From Tretioscincus oriximinensis (taxonomy: Eukaryota > Chordata > Lepidosauria > Squamata > Gymnophthalmidae): a DNA stretch of 64,000 nt. This document shows positions 34,625 to 46,261 of the stretch, one piece after another (the first letter of the stretch is position 1; each line of letters begins with the position of its first letter). Position numbers and translations under genes: made by a program. Location of the stretch: positions 671,422 through 735,421 of the forward strand of contig JAJVDF010000163.1 of the NCBI GenBank assembly GCA_022410635.1, written 5' to 3'. Below the pieces are notes generated by a model. That model saw nothing but the letters and a program-made list of their open reading frames with translations. It had not been told where the DNA came from and searched no databases.

Positions 34625-35010
34625 AAGCAGAAAATCTGGACTGGGCACAGACGGGCTATAGAGACTTCCTCCCTCGTAATTGCAGTGCAGGTTGGTAGTT
34701 GTAGTCACAGGGCAAGGCCCCACACAGACCGGATGGAAGAGACTACCCGCTGCTTGGACTACACTTCCCAGCATGCCCCAACACCAGCACATCAAAGCTC
34801 CATTCACTCTCCTCACATTTTTGGCTGCTTCTCGTACTACTGCCAGTTTCATGGACCTGTTGGGCATCCAAACATCTAAATAAGCACTTGTCATCGTGAA
34901 TCAACAGTATAGAAAAACAGGCAGAAATCCAACNTATAACCATAAAACTGGGAACAGAAGACGAGACACCAGAATATGGTGTTTTGTCACTGATGACAAC
35001 TAGAGCCCCG
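34625..35010 (+). mobile_element. Dispersed repeat W
   Basis: Same family as 7655-8060. It carries ACTACACTTCCCAGCATGCC at 34758-34777, one or two bases from the ZNF143/THAP11 consensus, and AAAAACAGGCAGAAATCCAA near the 3' part. Confidence 0.65.
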
Positions 35011-35227
35011 ACTGCAGTTGGCTGCAAAACCTTCCCCCACGCTCCACCCCGGCTTCCTAAATTTCTATCTAAAATCCTGCTGCTTCAGATCGAAAGTGTT
35101 AGCTAGCTGGGAGTTCAACAACTTGATTAACAAGAAGCAAAGAGGCAGGCCTGGTAAGCCAGGCTCAGAAGAAGAGCTGCCCCACTCTTTTATGACACCC
35201 TGTTTCTCTCAGTCTGTTAACTTAGAG

Positions 35228-35639
35228 TAGGGGTGGGGAAGGTGCGGCCCACGGGCCTGGAAAGGCACCTGGAGCTCTTTGGTTCAGCCCACGGATCTTC
35301 CTGCCCCCTCCCCTCTCCCGTTTGAAGAAGCCGGAGATCTGAGAGGCTCTGAGGGGCGGAACCGAAAAGCAGAAAGCCAGGAGAGAGAAGGGGTACCAGT
35401 GGCATAAGTGACGGCATTCAGCAAAGGATGAATGCGCAGGTGAGAAGTGTTCCACGGGGAGGATGAGCGTAGGCAGTGCTGGCTCCTATCCTTTTTGCAG
35501 GAGGACGGGATATGCTTCCCGGCATGGGATCGGGGGGCTGGAGTGGAGTGGGGGGGCTGGAGGGGGGAGGGAAAGGGGGTGAGGCCCCAATGTGATGTTG
35601 CAAATATCAAAATGGCCCTTCACGGAAAAAAGGTTCCTC
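35228..35639. mobile_element. hAT-like non-autonomous element with 8-bp target duplication
   Basis: ACTTAGAG occurs at 35220-35227 and again at 35640-35647, an exact 8-bp duplication typical of hAT insertion. The left end TAGGGGTGGGGAAGGTGCGG is hAT-like; the right end reads GAGGAACCTTTTTTCCG inward and is only a partial inverted match. There is no transposase frame in 412 bp. Confidence 0.65.
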
Positions 35640-36022
35640 ACTTAGAGCAAAATCCATTGCTAAAGGAGATAGGAAAGGAGGGCAGGAAATCTAACACAGT
35701 CCAGCAATGCACTCACAATTCTTCTCCAATTGGCAGGCAAAAAGGAATTAAATGCAGCCCCTTCCTAATCTTTATTTAAGGCCATCTCATATTCAGAAAG
35801 CTCCAAAGGAAGTGCAAAGCAAATGCCTTTTGTCTTTTGACCTGACAGCTCCTCAATATCATTATAGTACTAGTCCTCTGTCGTGCTTTTATTTATTTAT
35901 TTATTTTAATTTTTAAAATAAAAAACATTTTTTACAAACAGGAATCCATTTTGATTTCCATATAGAAAAAAATAATCACCTACGTTTTACATTATGTCTT
36001 GAAACAAACACAAAACAACAAC

Positions 36023-36023
<1 letters not shown>

Positions 36024-36083
<60 letters not shown>
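36024..36083. repeat. (AAT)n microsatellite
   Basis: About 20 trinucleotide units, uninterrupted. Confidence 0.95.
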
Positions 36084-36085
<2 letters not shown>

Positions 36086-36284
36086 CAACCTTTCTATTTC
36101 CTTAAAAAGTTTTTGTAAAACGCATCATGGACAGGTAAATTTGGAACTACAAGCTCCAAAAATGTCCACTTTGTCCCTAAATCTCATTACAGTTGCCTCC
36201 CACATTCTGCTTTATCTGGAATTTAGGTTACCCCTCGAATTTATTCTGGTCATCCATTCCAGTAACCACTGTTACGCCTGTACT

Positions 36285-36500
36285 CCACAAATGAAGAGAA
36301 GCCCTGCTATCCACCCATAGCCCATCTAGTCTAACATCCATCTCACCCAGTAGTCCACCAACTGCTTCTGGGCACCTGAAGCAGAAGTCCATGTAAAAGC
36401 TTGTTCCCAACTCCCAGCCAAATGACATTTCGAAGAATACTGCCTATCTCTCCAATCTGAAGGCACTTCAGTAGCCCATGATTCAACAGTCCTCCAGTCA
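36285..36500 (-). mobile_element. CR1-like 3' end
   Basis: AGAGAAGCCCTGCTATCCAC, GCCCATCTAGTCTAACATCC and CTGGGCACCTGAAGCAGAAG on the minus strand. Confidence 0.65.
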
Positions 36501-36756
36501 AGCATGTCAGATTACCATCAGAGTCCTTGCATTGCCTGCTGCTGCTNCTTGAGAAAGGGTTGCATAGGGGAATAAGGTTGTGCCTGTGCTGTAAATCCTG
36601 TGCTGAGACTCTCCATCTGCTGAGTGCATCAGTTCCTACTAGGATTGGGGCTATAACAGGAAGGCTGCCTGATAGCTAGTCAGCTGTTCACTGCAGCAAT
36701 GCTGACCAGAACCCACCCTCTATCAAAGTGTGAACAGACAGGCTAACAAATGAACT

Positions 36757-36827
36757 GGCCCAAAGAGGCAAGTGCAAATCCACCCCAAATATCTACAACA
36801 AAAAGACCCAACCTGGAGAGCATCATA
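36757..36827. repeat. Inverted repeat arm, left
   Basis: GCAAATCCACCCCAAATATC and ACCCAACCTGGAGAGCATCA form the reverse complement of 37478-37545 with scattered mismatches. Confidence 0.75.
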
Positions 36828-37173
36828 TGTCATGAGTACATGACATAATATGTATATAAAGTCATATAAGGAAGGTATAAAGTTGTGGTAATATATATGT
36901 AAATAATTCTGAGGTAAATATATGTTGATGTGAGGTTTTGAGGTGAGCTTCAGGTTTTGGAACAGCATTGTATAAACAACCAATGAATTGTAAGCTATGA
37001 ACCTGGTCAGCTGGGATTGGCCAGCAAGATGTATAAATAGAGGGACTTGCTGGGGCAGTCTTCACTGCTGACCAGACTAAGACGGAGAGCTGAGCTGAGC
37101 TGAATAAACACTTTCAGAACTGAAATCACATTCTTGTCTGGAGTGTCCTTCATCCACTACCTCTACCATCACA
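36828..37173 (+). mobile_element. Solo LTR candidate
   Basis: Termini are TGTCATGAG and ACCATCACA (TG...CA), flanked by TCATA (36823-36827) and TCATC (37174-37178), a 5-bp duplication with one mismatch. Promoter-like order follows: CCAAT at 36980-36984, TATAAATA at 37032-37039, and AATAAA at 37103-37108 about 65 bp before the end. No internal retroviral or retrotransposon coding text lies on either side, so it would be a solo LTR left by recombination. The LTR class cannot be assigned from 346 bp. Confidence 0.6.
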
Positions 37174-37477
37174 TCATCAATATCATAGTGGGAATCATTA
37201 TGTAGTCCTAGGGACTGAAATCCCAAACAGCTGTCCCCCAATAAAATCAAAGGTGTTCCTGGGCAATTCCTACAGCCAGACTCTCAAGAGAAGCCCAGAA
37301 GCTATGGGGGTCCTACTAGATTTTACACACCCAGTTCCAGGCATAATTTGGGTTTGTTTTCTAATTTCTGGCTCCACCTGGTGGCTTCAAGAAGATATTG
37401 TAGTTTACGATGTGCCAATGGTGACATATGTCTCATTGGTCAGGAAGACAAGTCTCCTGAAAGCTTACAGGTTCAGA

Positions 37478-37545
37478 ACATTGATGATGTTCTCCAGGTT
37501 GGATCTTTTCATTGCAGATATTTAGGGTGGATTTGAGCTTGCCTG
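37478..37545. repeat. Inverted repeat arm, right
   Basis: GATGTTCTCCAGGTTGGATC and GATATTTAGGGTGGATTTGA; inverted partner of 36757-36827. Probably a second copy of the same dispersed repeat in opposite orientation. Confidence 0.75.
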
Positions 37546-37549
37546 TTTG

Positions 37550-37720
37550 GACCTGCTGAATTGTGAGACAGCCCATCTAGTCTAGTATTCTGTCTCACAC
37601 AGTAGCCCANCAATTGCATTAGGCCAATCTTGAGCAGAAGAGGGCAAAACCCTCACCTGTTTTCAACTCCCTGCAAATGACATTTCAGGAACACTGCCTA
37701 GTTTTCCATACTAATTAGCA
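37550..37720 (-). mobile_element. CR1-like 3' end
   Basis: GCCCATCTAGTCTAGTATTC, GAGCAGAAGAGGGCAAAACC and TTTTCAACTCCCTGCAAATG. Confidence 0.7.
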
Positions 37721-37741
37721 TGGCTTCCATGGCTAATTAGC

Positions 37742-38045
37742 CAGGCGTGAATGGCTCAGTCGCTTAGGAAATCATCTCTCACCTGGGAGATGGGGTTTTG
37801 AAGCGCTGTGTTGGATGTGGGGAGGGGCGAGCCCCTTCCACGAGCCTGTAGCTCCAGCCAACCCAGCTATTCAAAAGCAATAATTGCAAGACATTGCAAC
37901 TGACTACAAGTAGATATATGGGAACCACCACAGCCAGGTGAGGAAGATAGAATGTCAGCCTTTGGGCAAAATACCCTTGTAAGCCGCTTTGAGTCCCTTT
38001 GAAAGGTGAGAAAAAGGGGGTATAGGAACCCAGTTCTTCTCTTCT
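37742..38045 (+). mobile_element. SINE family 2, essentially full length
   Basis: Head GGCGTGAATGGCTCAGTCGC, box-B-like GGGGTTTTGAAGCGC, body AGCCTGTAGCTCCAGCCAAC and CAGCTATTCAAAAGCAA, tail TAAGCCGCTTTGAGTCCCTT followed by GGTATAGGAACCCAGTTCTT and (CTT)n. It is the best reference copy of this family in the window. Confidence 0.85.
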
Positions 38046-38470
38046 TCTTGAAGCTATCCAGGTTGCTAGCTACCACCTTCTCTTATGGATGTATGGTAAA
38101 TTCCACAGGCCGATGACCCTTTGGGTGAAAAAATACTTTCCTTTGTATGTCCTCACTCTTCTGTCCATCAGCTTCAAGGAATGACTCCTGGTCCTAGTGT
38201 TGTGTGTNAGAGAATTTTTTTTCTCTGTCCCCCTTCTCCACCCCATGTGTGATTTTACACACTTGAATCAGATCACCTCTTAAACGTCATCTTTCAAGGC
38301 TGAAGGGGACCAGACATTGCAGCCTGACTTCATAAGGGAGTTGGAAACAGGTGTCAGTTTTGCTTTTTCTGCTTGAGACTGCCCTAATGCAATTGGTGGG
38401 TCATCGTGTGAGATAGAAGGCTGGACAAGATGGGCCATGGCTCTATTCTATAGGGTACCTCTTATGCTCT
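38046..38470. mobile_element. CR1-like fragments in opposite orientation
   Basis: 38046-38325 is minus-strand ORF2 end (ACAGGCCGATGACCCTTTGG, CATCAGCTTCAAGGAATGAC). 38330-38470 is plus-strand 3' UTR (GGCTGGACAAGATGGGCCAT, TACCTCTTATGCTCTTA). Confidence 0.7.
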
Positions 38471-38984
38471 TAATTTTCCACAACTTTGGCTGACTGCACA
38501 AATAACTGAAGAAGGAAAAAAATGGCCCCTTCGCTATGAACTCTTTATTCACCCTGATCTTGTATGAAGGCTGCTATCCTTCAGAGGTCTCTGAAGTGCT
38601 TCGCGAGATCTGGGCTTTGTGCCTCTCCAAAATGGAGACTATTGTGCACTGATGCACCCTTTTTTAATGCACTTCATCAATATTTTATTTGTATATTTGC
38701 TTGAAAACATAGCCTGTTGTTCCTACAGTTTTCTCAGTGAACNGACTCCAGTTTCCCATGCTAAAGCCTTTGGAAAGAAAAAAAAATCTTTTCCATTTGT
38801 GGCTAGTCAGAACTCATTGGGTTTCCATATGCTTGCTGGCTTGAGGCATCTGCTGTCAGTCTCTGGGGCAGGATAAATNTTAAGGGCTTGAATTGTACAA
38901 GTGCCTCATTCAAAGCTGTCTGTATGAAAAGGAACAGTGCATGGATACCATTTATTTCCAAAGAAGAAGGATGAGGAAGAGATG

Positions 38985-39180
38985 TGTTGGTTTTTATACC
39001 CTGTTTTTCTCAATCCAAAGGGAATCAATGCAGCTTCCATAAACNTCTGTTCTTCTCTTTATAACATAACAGTTCCAAAGAACTATGATTAGCCCAAAGT
39101 CTCCCACTGGGCTTTGTGAAGGAATGTGGAATAGAACTGGAGAGATTTCCAGATTAGGCCTGATTATACTACTAATCTCA
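38985..39180 (-). mobile_element. SINE family 1 variant, head-truncated
   Basis: TTTTTATACCCTGTTTTTCT with CAATCCAAAGGGAATCAATG and AGTTCCAAAGAACTATGATT parallels 16809-17040. Confidence 0.6.
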
Positions 39181-40477
39181 GGAACAAATGGAGTAGGAAG
39201 TCCAGGACAGGACCTTCTCAGTGGTAGCCCACAGACCCTCTCAATAAAATAAGAACATAAGAAGTTCTAGATACTATGCTCCTCTTAATACGTTCCCAGG
39301 TTTCTCTCTTTTTTGAAGCTGTTTCACCTTGTTAAGTTATGTTCAGTTGTCTTCTATCAATATACCCACCAGGTCCTTTGCACATGCGCTGCTACTCTGG
39401 CAGATTCCACTAGGCAGAAGTTATATATACAGTCTAGCCCCTCTTCCCCCTTGCTGCCACCCAAGCCTCCACGCACTCTCTCCCTTCCTTGACCTCTCCC
39501 ACTCCCCTTTCATTTGCTCTTTCTTTTCTTGCTTTCCTTCCTTCTTTATTTTTTCTTCTTTATCTTCCTCCCCTTCCATCTTTTATTCATTCATTCCTTT
39601 GTTCTTCCTTTCCTTTCTTTCCCTCCCAGTACTTGTCCCAGTATTGAACCCTGCAGTATTCCACTTCTCACATCTTTCCTCCCAGAGAACTGTCCATTAA
39701 TTACTTTCTGCCTTTTAGACAGTTTCCAACCCAGGACTCTGGTCTCTGGAGGCTGCCAAAGTTTCAAGCTTTGTCACTGTATATATACATTTTTATTTCT
39801 TTAGTTTATGGGATATTTCTGCTCCACACCAGCTGAGAAAAACAAGACGTTTGGTTAGTTGTAAAAATATGTTGAGTTTTAATCCTGCTGTGACAATACA
39901 GCTATTTTGAAACAGAGGCTGTTCCTTTAATGGCACATGGGTTTAGAAGACCGCATCCCATCTTACGGTAATGCTGAAACATTGATTGTTGACTTATCTG
40001 TAGACAATAATACAGAACCATTTCCTTTCTTGGTGCCTTGAACACCCATTAAGAGCTTGGCTTCCGGCCAGTATTAAGTTGCATTCGGGCATTTATAACG
40101 TATGTTGGCCATCTGTCCTGGGGTACTAATGTAGGATTAATTTTAAAAGCACATGAAGCCTGCAGTTTCTTTTGTTTTAATATTTATTATCCTGCCAATA
40201 CTGGGAAGGAAGACTCTTTAATGTACATCACTCACGTTGGGTTTGCAAAAGAGGAGAGGGCAAGCAGAAGAAGTGAACCTGGCTTTATGGTCTTGTAAAA
40301 TTCATTTCAGGTTTTTCACGTAGTTTGCGCTCGCTGATGCCTTTAATTGATAGTTTGGGGGTTCTCTCAGACTCCAGGCTGAGACCTTTGTAATTCTGAC
40401 CACCTCCAGATATTACTTCTTCGTTCTTCTTTTTCTTCTTCCTTTTCTTCCTCTTTTTCTCTTTTTCCTTCTTCTTT

Positions 40478-40945
40478 CTGATTGAAGTGTATAAAATCAT
40501 GCACGGGATGGAGAAGGTGAATAGAGAAAAATGTTTTCTCTATTGCACAACACAGTGAGCATTCCTTGAAGCTGATAGGCAAAAAAGTGAGGACAGAAAA
40601 GGAAAAATATTTTTTAACCCAGAGGGTCATCGGCCTTTGAAATTTACTTCCAGAAGATGTGCTGGTAGCCAGCAGCTTGGATAGCTTTAAGAGAGGATTA
40701 GACAGGTTCATGGACATCAAGGGCATAAATATCTACTAGGATAGATGTCTTGATACTGCCTGCGATATGCAGAAACAGGCAGGATTCCTGAAATGCCATT
40801 TGCAGGGAGTCATGAACAGGTGCATATTTTGCCTTCTTCTCTTCCAGACTGCTGAGATGCAATTGGTGGGCCTCTGTGTGAGACAGAATGCTGGACTAGA
40901 TGGGCTCCGGCCCGTTTCAGCAAAGCTCCTCTTATGTTCTTATAT
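40478..40945 (+). mobile_element. CR1-like LINE ORF2 end and 3' UTR
   Basis: TGAAGTGTATAAAATCATGC, CCAGAGGGTCATCGGCC and GAGAGGATTAGACAGGTTCA correspond to the last 85 codons of the CR1 ORF with frameshifts. The 3' UTR ends CTCCTCTTATGTTCTTAT. A pyrimidine tract (40420-40478) lies at the truncation point. Confidence 0.85.
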
Positions 40946-40999
40946 TTTCTTCCTTCTTTCCTCCTCCTCCACCACCTCCTCCTGTTTCTTCTTCTTTTA

Positions 41000-41115
41000 T
41001 ACCTGCCCATACCCTAAGATCTTCCAGAGAGCCCTTCCGTTAACCGCAAAACCTTCAGTAGTTAAAGGGCTGTGGACGTGTGGGAAGGCCTTCTCACCAG
41101 TCAAATTGGCATAGC
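41000..41115 (+). mobile_element. L2-like LINE fragment
   Basis: AAGATCTTCCAGAGAGCCCT and GTGGACGTGTGGGAAGGCCT parallel 20925-20990 of the L2-like fragment. Confidence 0.5.
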
Positions 41116-41765
41116 TTCATGAACAAGATCTATGAAGGGGGGCTAGTTGTCCAGGCTTGTGGCAAGCTTGCTGGTCTGGCCACATTGACTGCCAGGGAAG
41201 GTCTCGTCTGAATGTGATTGCAGTGGCTATAATCTGGTTTTTCCGCCGCTGTTTTTTGTCCTGGAGGTTAGCCCTGGAGGGTATGTCTCCCATGCCAACC
41301 ATTTGCTGCTAGGGCAGACCACTGACAGTGGTCGATATGGCAGGCATCAAAAGACTTCTTGTGGCAACCCTTATTCCTCTTCTTTGGAGCCCCTGTAACA
41401 CGGTGACCAGTGGGCAGATTTCCTTCTTGGGTGGGCAGTGATCCTTCATCCTGGAGATGTATCCTGCCCAAACCAGTTGCTTCTTCAGTAGCTTGGCCTC
41501 AATGCTGGTAACTTCAGCTGGTTGAAAGACTGTGGTGTTGTGGATGAACAGATCCCAGTGGATGTACAGGGGGTTAGCGGCAGCGTTGATGAGAGTGCTG
41601 TTGGAAGTAGGTAACCACGGCTTGGACCTATACAGAACAGTAGATACTACAACATCACCATATATGCCGATCTTCATGCTTTTCTTCTCTCTGAGATGCG
41701 TCAGACATCTGCGCAAGTTCAGACGTCTAATTAAGATGTGTTCGCTCACAACGAATAACATCCTC
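41116..41765 (-). mobile_element. LINE reverse transcriptase C-terminal fragment, non-CR1
   Basis: The minus-strand frame reads TSIEAKLLKKQLVWAGYISR and then MKDHCPPKKE, followed in other frames by GAPKKRNKGCHKKSFDACHI. The (R/V)WAGH-SRM-D-R-PK ... G-RKRYKD-LK ... W pattern is the common C-terminal text of a non-CR1 LINE lineage. Several frameshifts are present. Confidence 0.7.
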
Positions 41766-42404
41766 TCTCTGTGTAGGCACAGTCATTATTTTTTATATTG
41801 TGTAAAAAAGCAGATGCAGCAGGCCTTAATGAAGGCACCTACTAAAATTTCTCATTTTCCACACCCATTAAAGCTGTAACACCCATCTTTTTTTTATGAC
41901 AACCCATTTGTTCTTACATGTTCCCTAAAGCCACTGGCATCAATATGAAAATGCATAACATTGTGGAAAGAAGTTTCTACCTGTTCATCATTCCAATGGA
42001 AAGGTAGCCAGCTGCAGTTCTCTAGCTGACGACACTGGCATCTCACGAGGACACAGTTACATGGTTTGATGCCACAGCTTGATCGGACTGGCATTTCTGT
42101 TCACATTGACCTTCTTGCCAAAGGCCCAAACACAGGTGAGATTTAAATCAGATCCAGTTGATGCTTTCATAAACACACCAGCTTGAGCCAAAGGGTGCAT
42201 GGAAAGAGTGAAAATCTAATTTGTCACTTGAATAATCCAAAAGTCAATAAGGAGCAATTATTTAATCAGCATACAAACACAAATGATGAAGACAGCCAAA
42301 CTGTTCTTGTCTTCCTCATCCCAGCTCTTTGGCTGTGTTGCTGAATCTTGAATTTTTCCTCTCACTAAAGCATCTATATCAAAGTATACATTAAGATTTT
42401 GGAA

Positions 42405-42500
42405 AGTCTAGCAAGGGGGTCTTGTAGCGCTCCAGAGACTAACAAGAAAAGGGTAGCTGGCATGAGTTTTTGTAGACAAGGTTAGTTCTTCAGAACAGAT
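42405..42500. repeat. Dispersed repeat Z fragment
   Basis: AGCAAGGGGGTCTTGTAGCG and GCATGAGTTTTTGTAGACAA match the Z end. Confidence 0.6.
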
Positions 42501-42546
42501 TTTGAAGATTAACTGAGATTACTGATTTGGCCTGTGGATGAACCAA

Positions 42547-42660
42547 GTGGGGCCTGCCATAGTCTACAATGGCATGTAGCTAAACCAGGTGGGGTCTGCC
42601 ATAGTCTACACTGGTATGTAGATAAACCAGGTGGGGCCTGCCATAGTCTATAATGGCCCA
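42547..42660. repeat. 42-bp tandem repeat made of foldback-MITE stem
   Basis: Starts at 42547, 42589 and 42631, exactly 42 bp apart, each GTGGGG(C/T)CTGCCATAGTC. The sequence is the central stem of the foldback MITE family. Confidence 0.85.
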
Positions 42661-42985
42661 CTGGGTTGTCTCAAACAGAAGGCGGCAAAACCCTCCCCTG
42701 TTCTTGACTCCCTGCAAATGGTACTTCAGGAATCCTGCCTGTTACTCCATCCTGGAGGCAGGATCAGGAATCCATCCTATTAACTATTTCTACCCTTAGC
42801 TTCCATGAACTTGTCTAATCCTCTCTTAAAGCTATCTAGGCTGCTAGCTAACACCACCTCTTCTGGAACTAAATTCCACAGGCCGATGACGCTCTAGGTA
42901 AAAAAATACTTTCCTTTGTATGTTCTAACTCATCTGCCCATCAACTTCAATGAATGCCCCTTGGCCATAGTTTAACTATTTCCCT
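42660..42985 (-). mobile_element. CR1-like ORF2 end and 3' UTR
   Basis: TTGACTCCCTGCAAATGGTA, AAGCTATCTAGGCTGCTAGC and TTCCACAGGCCGATGACGCT on the minus strand. Confidence 0.75.
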
Positions 42986-43799
42986 TTCTTTTAGTGAGAT
43001 TTCTTCTCTGATTAGGGGTTTGTTCACTGAAAGAACTTACTAACAAATGTGAAAAAGCATTCATTTTTCCCTATTAAATATCTGGCAACATTTTCAAAAT
43101 TCACTTTCTGAGAAGCTGGAAAATATACTTTGGGTTTGACCCAATTCAACATTGGAAAAAAAACACGTACAATTCACGATGACATTCAGAGCAAAGCCTT
43201 TAAGCACCATGGTGACACTGTAAAATCCAAAATTCTAAAGTAAAAATAAAAGTTTGCTGATTTCCTGTTATATTGAAACGAAAGTCCAAGCCAACATCTC
43301 CTTCTTTGCTATCAGAAAGGCAGTTTGCATCTGCAGGCTATGTCAGCCTTAATTCCAGATAGATTAAGTGAGGAATAGCAGCAATGCCAATACCAAATCA
43401 AATAAAGCACTAGTAGAGAAAAAGCAGCTGCCTGAGAATTACGCTCTCTGGGTTGCACTTCCTGAATTACAGTTTGGGTGTGTGTCTCTGGGTTGTCTTA
43501 AGAGCAGAGTGCAAAGATAATGCCTGGAAAAAATCACACCTGTTTTTGCACACATTTAGATACCTACTTAAGTCATATTCATCTTTATATAAATAAGGTG
43601 CCTCGTCGCAATCGTCCATTTATGCAATCGCAGCACTTGTTGCCAGGGGGCATGCCTCCCATCACCCCTGCCACACAAGACACCTACTTGCGAATTTCAG
43701 GCCAAATAGGCATGGGAAAAGGGAGAGAGCAAAGGAGCATCTCCCCTGGTCTTGGGCACCACCTGCCTTCCCTAGCCCAATTTGCGGACTTTTTCACTA

Positions 43800-44430
43800 G
43801 TACGGATATAAGAAAAGACCTTCTGAATCAGGCCATAGCTATCTAGTCCAGCATCCCGCCATGCTCAGTAGCTCACCAACTCTCAACTTCCTGCAAAGTT
43901 TTTTTTAGAAATCCTGTCCACTGCTGCATCCCAGAGGCAGTAGCAAGACATCAATCCTAGCACGGTAGCTATCGATCCACTTGGCTTCTATGAATTTGTC
44001 TAATCTTATCTTAAAGCTATCCAGACTTTATCCAGCTACTACCACAACTTCTGGAAGTAAATGCCATAGAGCTATGACCCTCTGGGTAAAAAAATACTTC
44101 TCCTTATCTCCCCTAACTCTTCTTTCCATCAGCTTCAAGGAATGTGTTGTGCAACACAGAAAGTATTTTTTTCTGTTCACTCTTGCATGAGTTTATCCCC
44201 TTCACTCAGATCACCTTTGAAATGTCATCCTTTGAGTCTGAAGGGACCCAAACATTGCAGCCTGATCTCATAACGGATTTTGTTCCAACCCTTTCATAAT
44301 CCTTGTTGCTCAATTTTGCACCTTGTCCAGTTTTACAATATTTTTTCTAGGGCATGGTGAACAGAATTGGATACAGTATTCCAAATGTGATCCCACTGAA
44401 ATTTATAAATAGGAATGCAACAATTGCTGA
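43800..44430 (-). mobile_element. CR1-like LINE, long decayed copy
   Basis: AGCTATCTAGTCCAGCATCC (3' UTR), AAAGCTATCCAGACTTTATC, CATCAGCTTCAAGGAATGTG and TGTGATCCCACTGAAATTTA. It extends further 5' into the reverse transcriptase region than most copies but is riddled with frameshifts. Confidence 0.75.
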
Positions 44431-45077
44431 TTGATTTTCAATTGACTTCCTAACATTGACTTTGCTGCGCACTTCACGGAATATATTCTAAGGGAGAAGA
44501 ATGATAATGAATATATAAAGAACATGAGATGATGTGCCATTAGTTTTATAAGTGAAATAAATTGTATAAAAGGGGATTAAAAATTGCTGCAGGCATTAGG
44601 ACTCCAAGGTTTTATTTTCTAGCAAATAACACCTTCAATTTGGAAAAAAACTAGGTTTTTCTTAAATGTGTTGCAGCTGCCACAGGCAGTGAATCCGTAA
44701 AGAAGGAACAGTCTCTTTTGTCACATCCAAGCTTTTCTGTGACACGTCACTCTTTACTGTTGGGGAACACGACTTTGGGTAAATCTAGCAAGGATGTCTG
44801 CGTGCCTTCGAAGCTGCCTCACAAGAAAAGCCATGACAGGAAGCAGCTAGGAGATTTCTAGCTAGTTATCCTAATGGGAACAATTACGGAAACTATCTAC
44901 ATAACAGTCATCAAAGTTACACTAGTGCTAAATAATTAATGTAATTAATGAAGATGCAATTTGACATGCTTCTCCCTAATCGGCACTAAAATATATGCTT
45001 TGAAAAAAAGTTCAGGACAAAGGAAAGCTGTGCAGGTGAACAGAACAAATCAAGGCATGGAAACATAAAGTCCAACT

Positions 45078-45140
45078 TTATGGGGCCTGCCATAGCCTAC
45101 AGGTGGCAGGTCCCTATTCTAAGATGTATCCCAAAATAAA
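45078..45140. mobile_element. Half of a foldback MITE
   Basis: GGGCCTGCCATAGCCTACAG and CTATTCTAAGATGTATCCCA match the stem and one arm of 52179-52345. Confidence 0.5.
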
Positions 45141-45639
45141 ACAGAGTGCAGCCACGGCCAGAATCTCTTTTATTGATATCTGGGGCCCTTTTTTAGATAA
45201 TGCTAATTAGTTAAGCAGAGAACCTTTGCCTCCCAAGTATATGTAATTAATAGTAATATTACAGATTTTGCTCTGTATGTATAATTGCAATCAAAAACAG
45301 TATCACCAGTGCAGTTTAGCTTGATTTGCAGCTGCTTGCAAAAAAAACCAAAAAACCGGACAAATGAGAACAATTTAAACAGCTCAGCACACGTGATATG
45401 AAGAATCAGCCAGACGTTTGAGGACTCTGGAACCTTTGGGGTCTATGGACCAGCACTCTATCTGGAAAATAGAGAACAAAGCATACACTGAAAAATCACC
45501 CTGCTCCCATTCAAGGATGGCAGGATCAGTGATGTCCTGGGGCTGGTTTGCTTTCTCTGAAGCATGAAGAGGAAGTGTGAATACAAATCCGAGGCAAATA
45601 TGTCATGATTCTCTCCAAAAATCTAGCACTGGCTGAAGT

Positions 45640-45780
45640 GGAATATGTTATTTATTTATTTATTTATTTATTTACTTTTCTATAATGCCCTATACCCAAA
45701 GATCTCAGGGCAGTTAACTATAAAAACACAATTACCATGTTAAAAACAGCCACATCTAAAAAATAGGGGGAAAATATTTC
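45640..45780 (-). mobile_element. L2-like LINE tail with (TTTA)n
   Basis: TTTATTTATTTATTTATTTA followed by ACCCAAAGATCTCAGGGCAG is the minus-strand shared tail, 50 bp downstream of NUP93 exon 3 in transcript direction. Confidence 0.7.
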
Positions 45781-45814
45781 ACTGTTTATTTTTGTACAAA
45801 TAAAGCTCTTTTTA

Positions 45815-46105
<291 letters not shown>

Positions 46106-46261
46106 TTACTATTAATAACATAAAACAGCTATGTAGTTTGGGGGACTGATCAGTCTCCTTAGGGATCTAATCAGCATATTAGAAAGTAAGCTAACTGTTG
46201 AGTTTCTCAAACATTTTACAGAATCTGAGTAAAAATAATCCTGGATTTCATTTTTTACATA

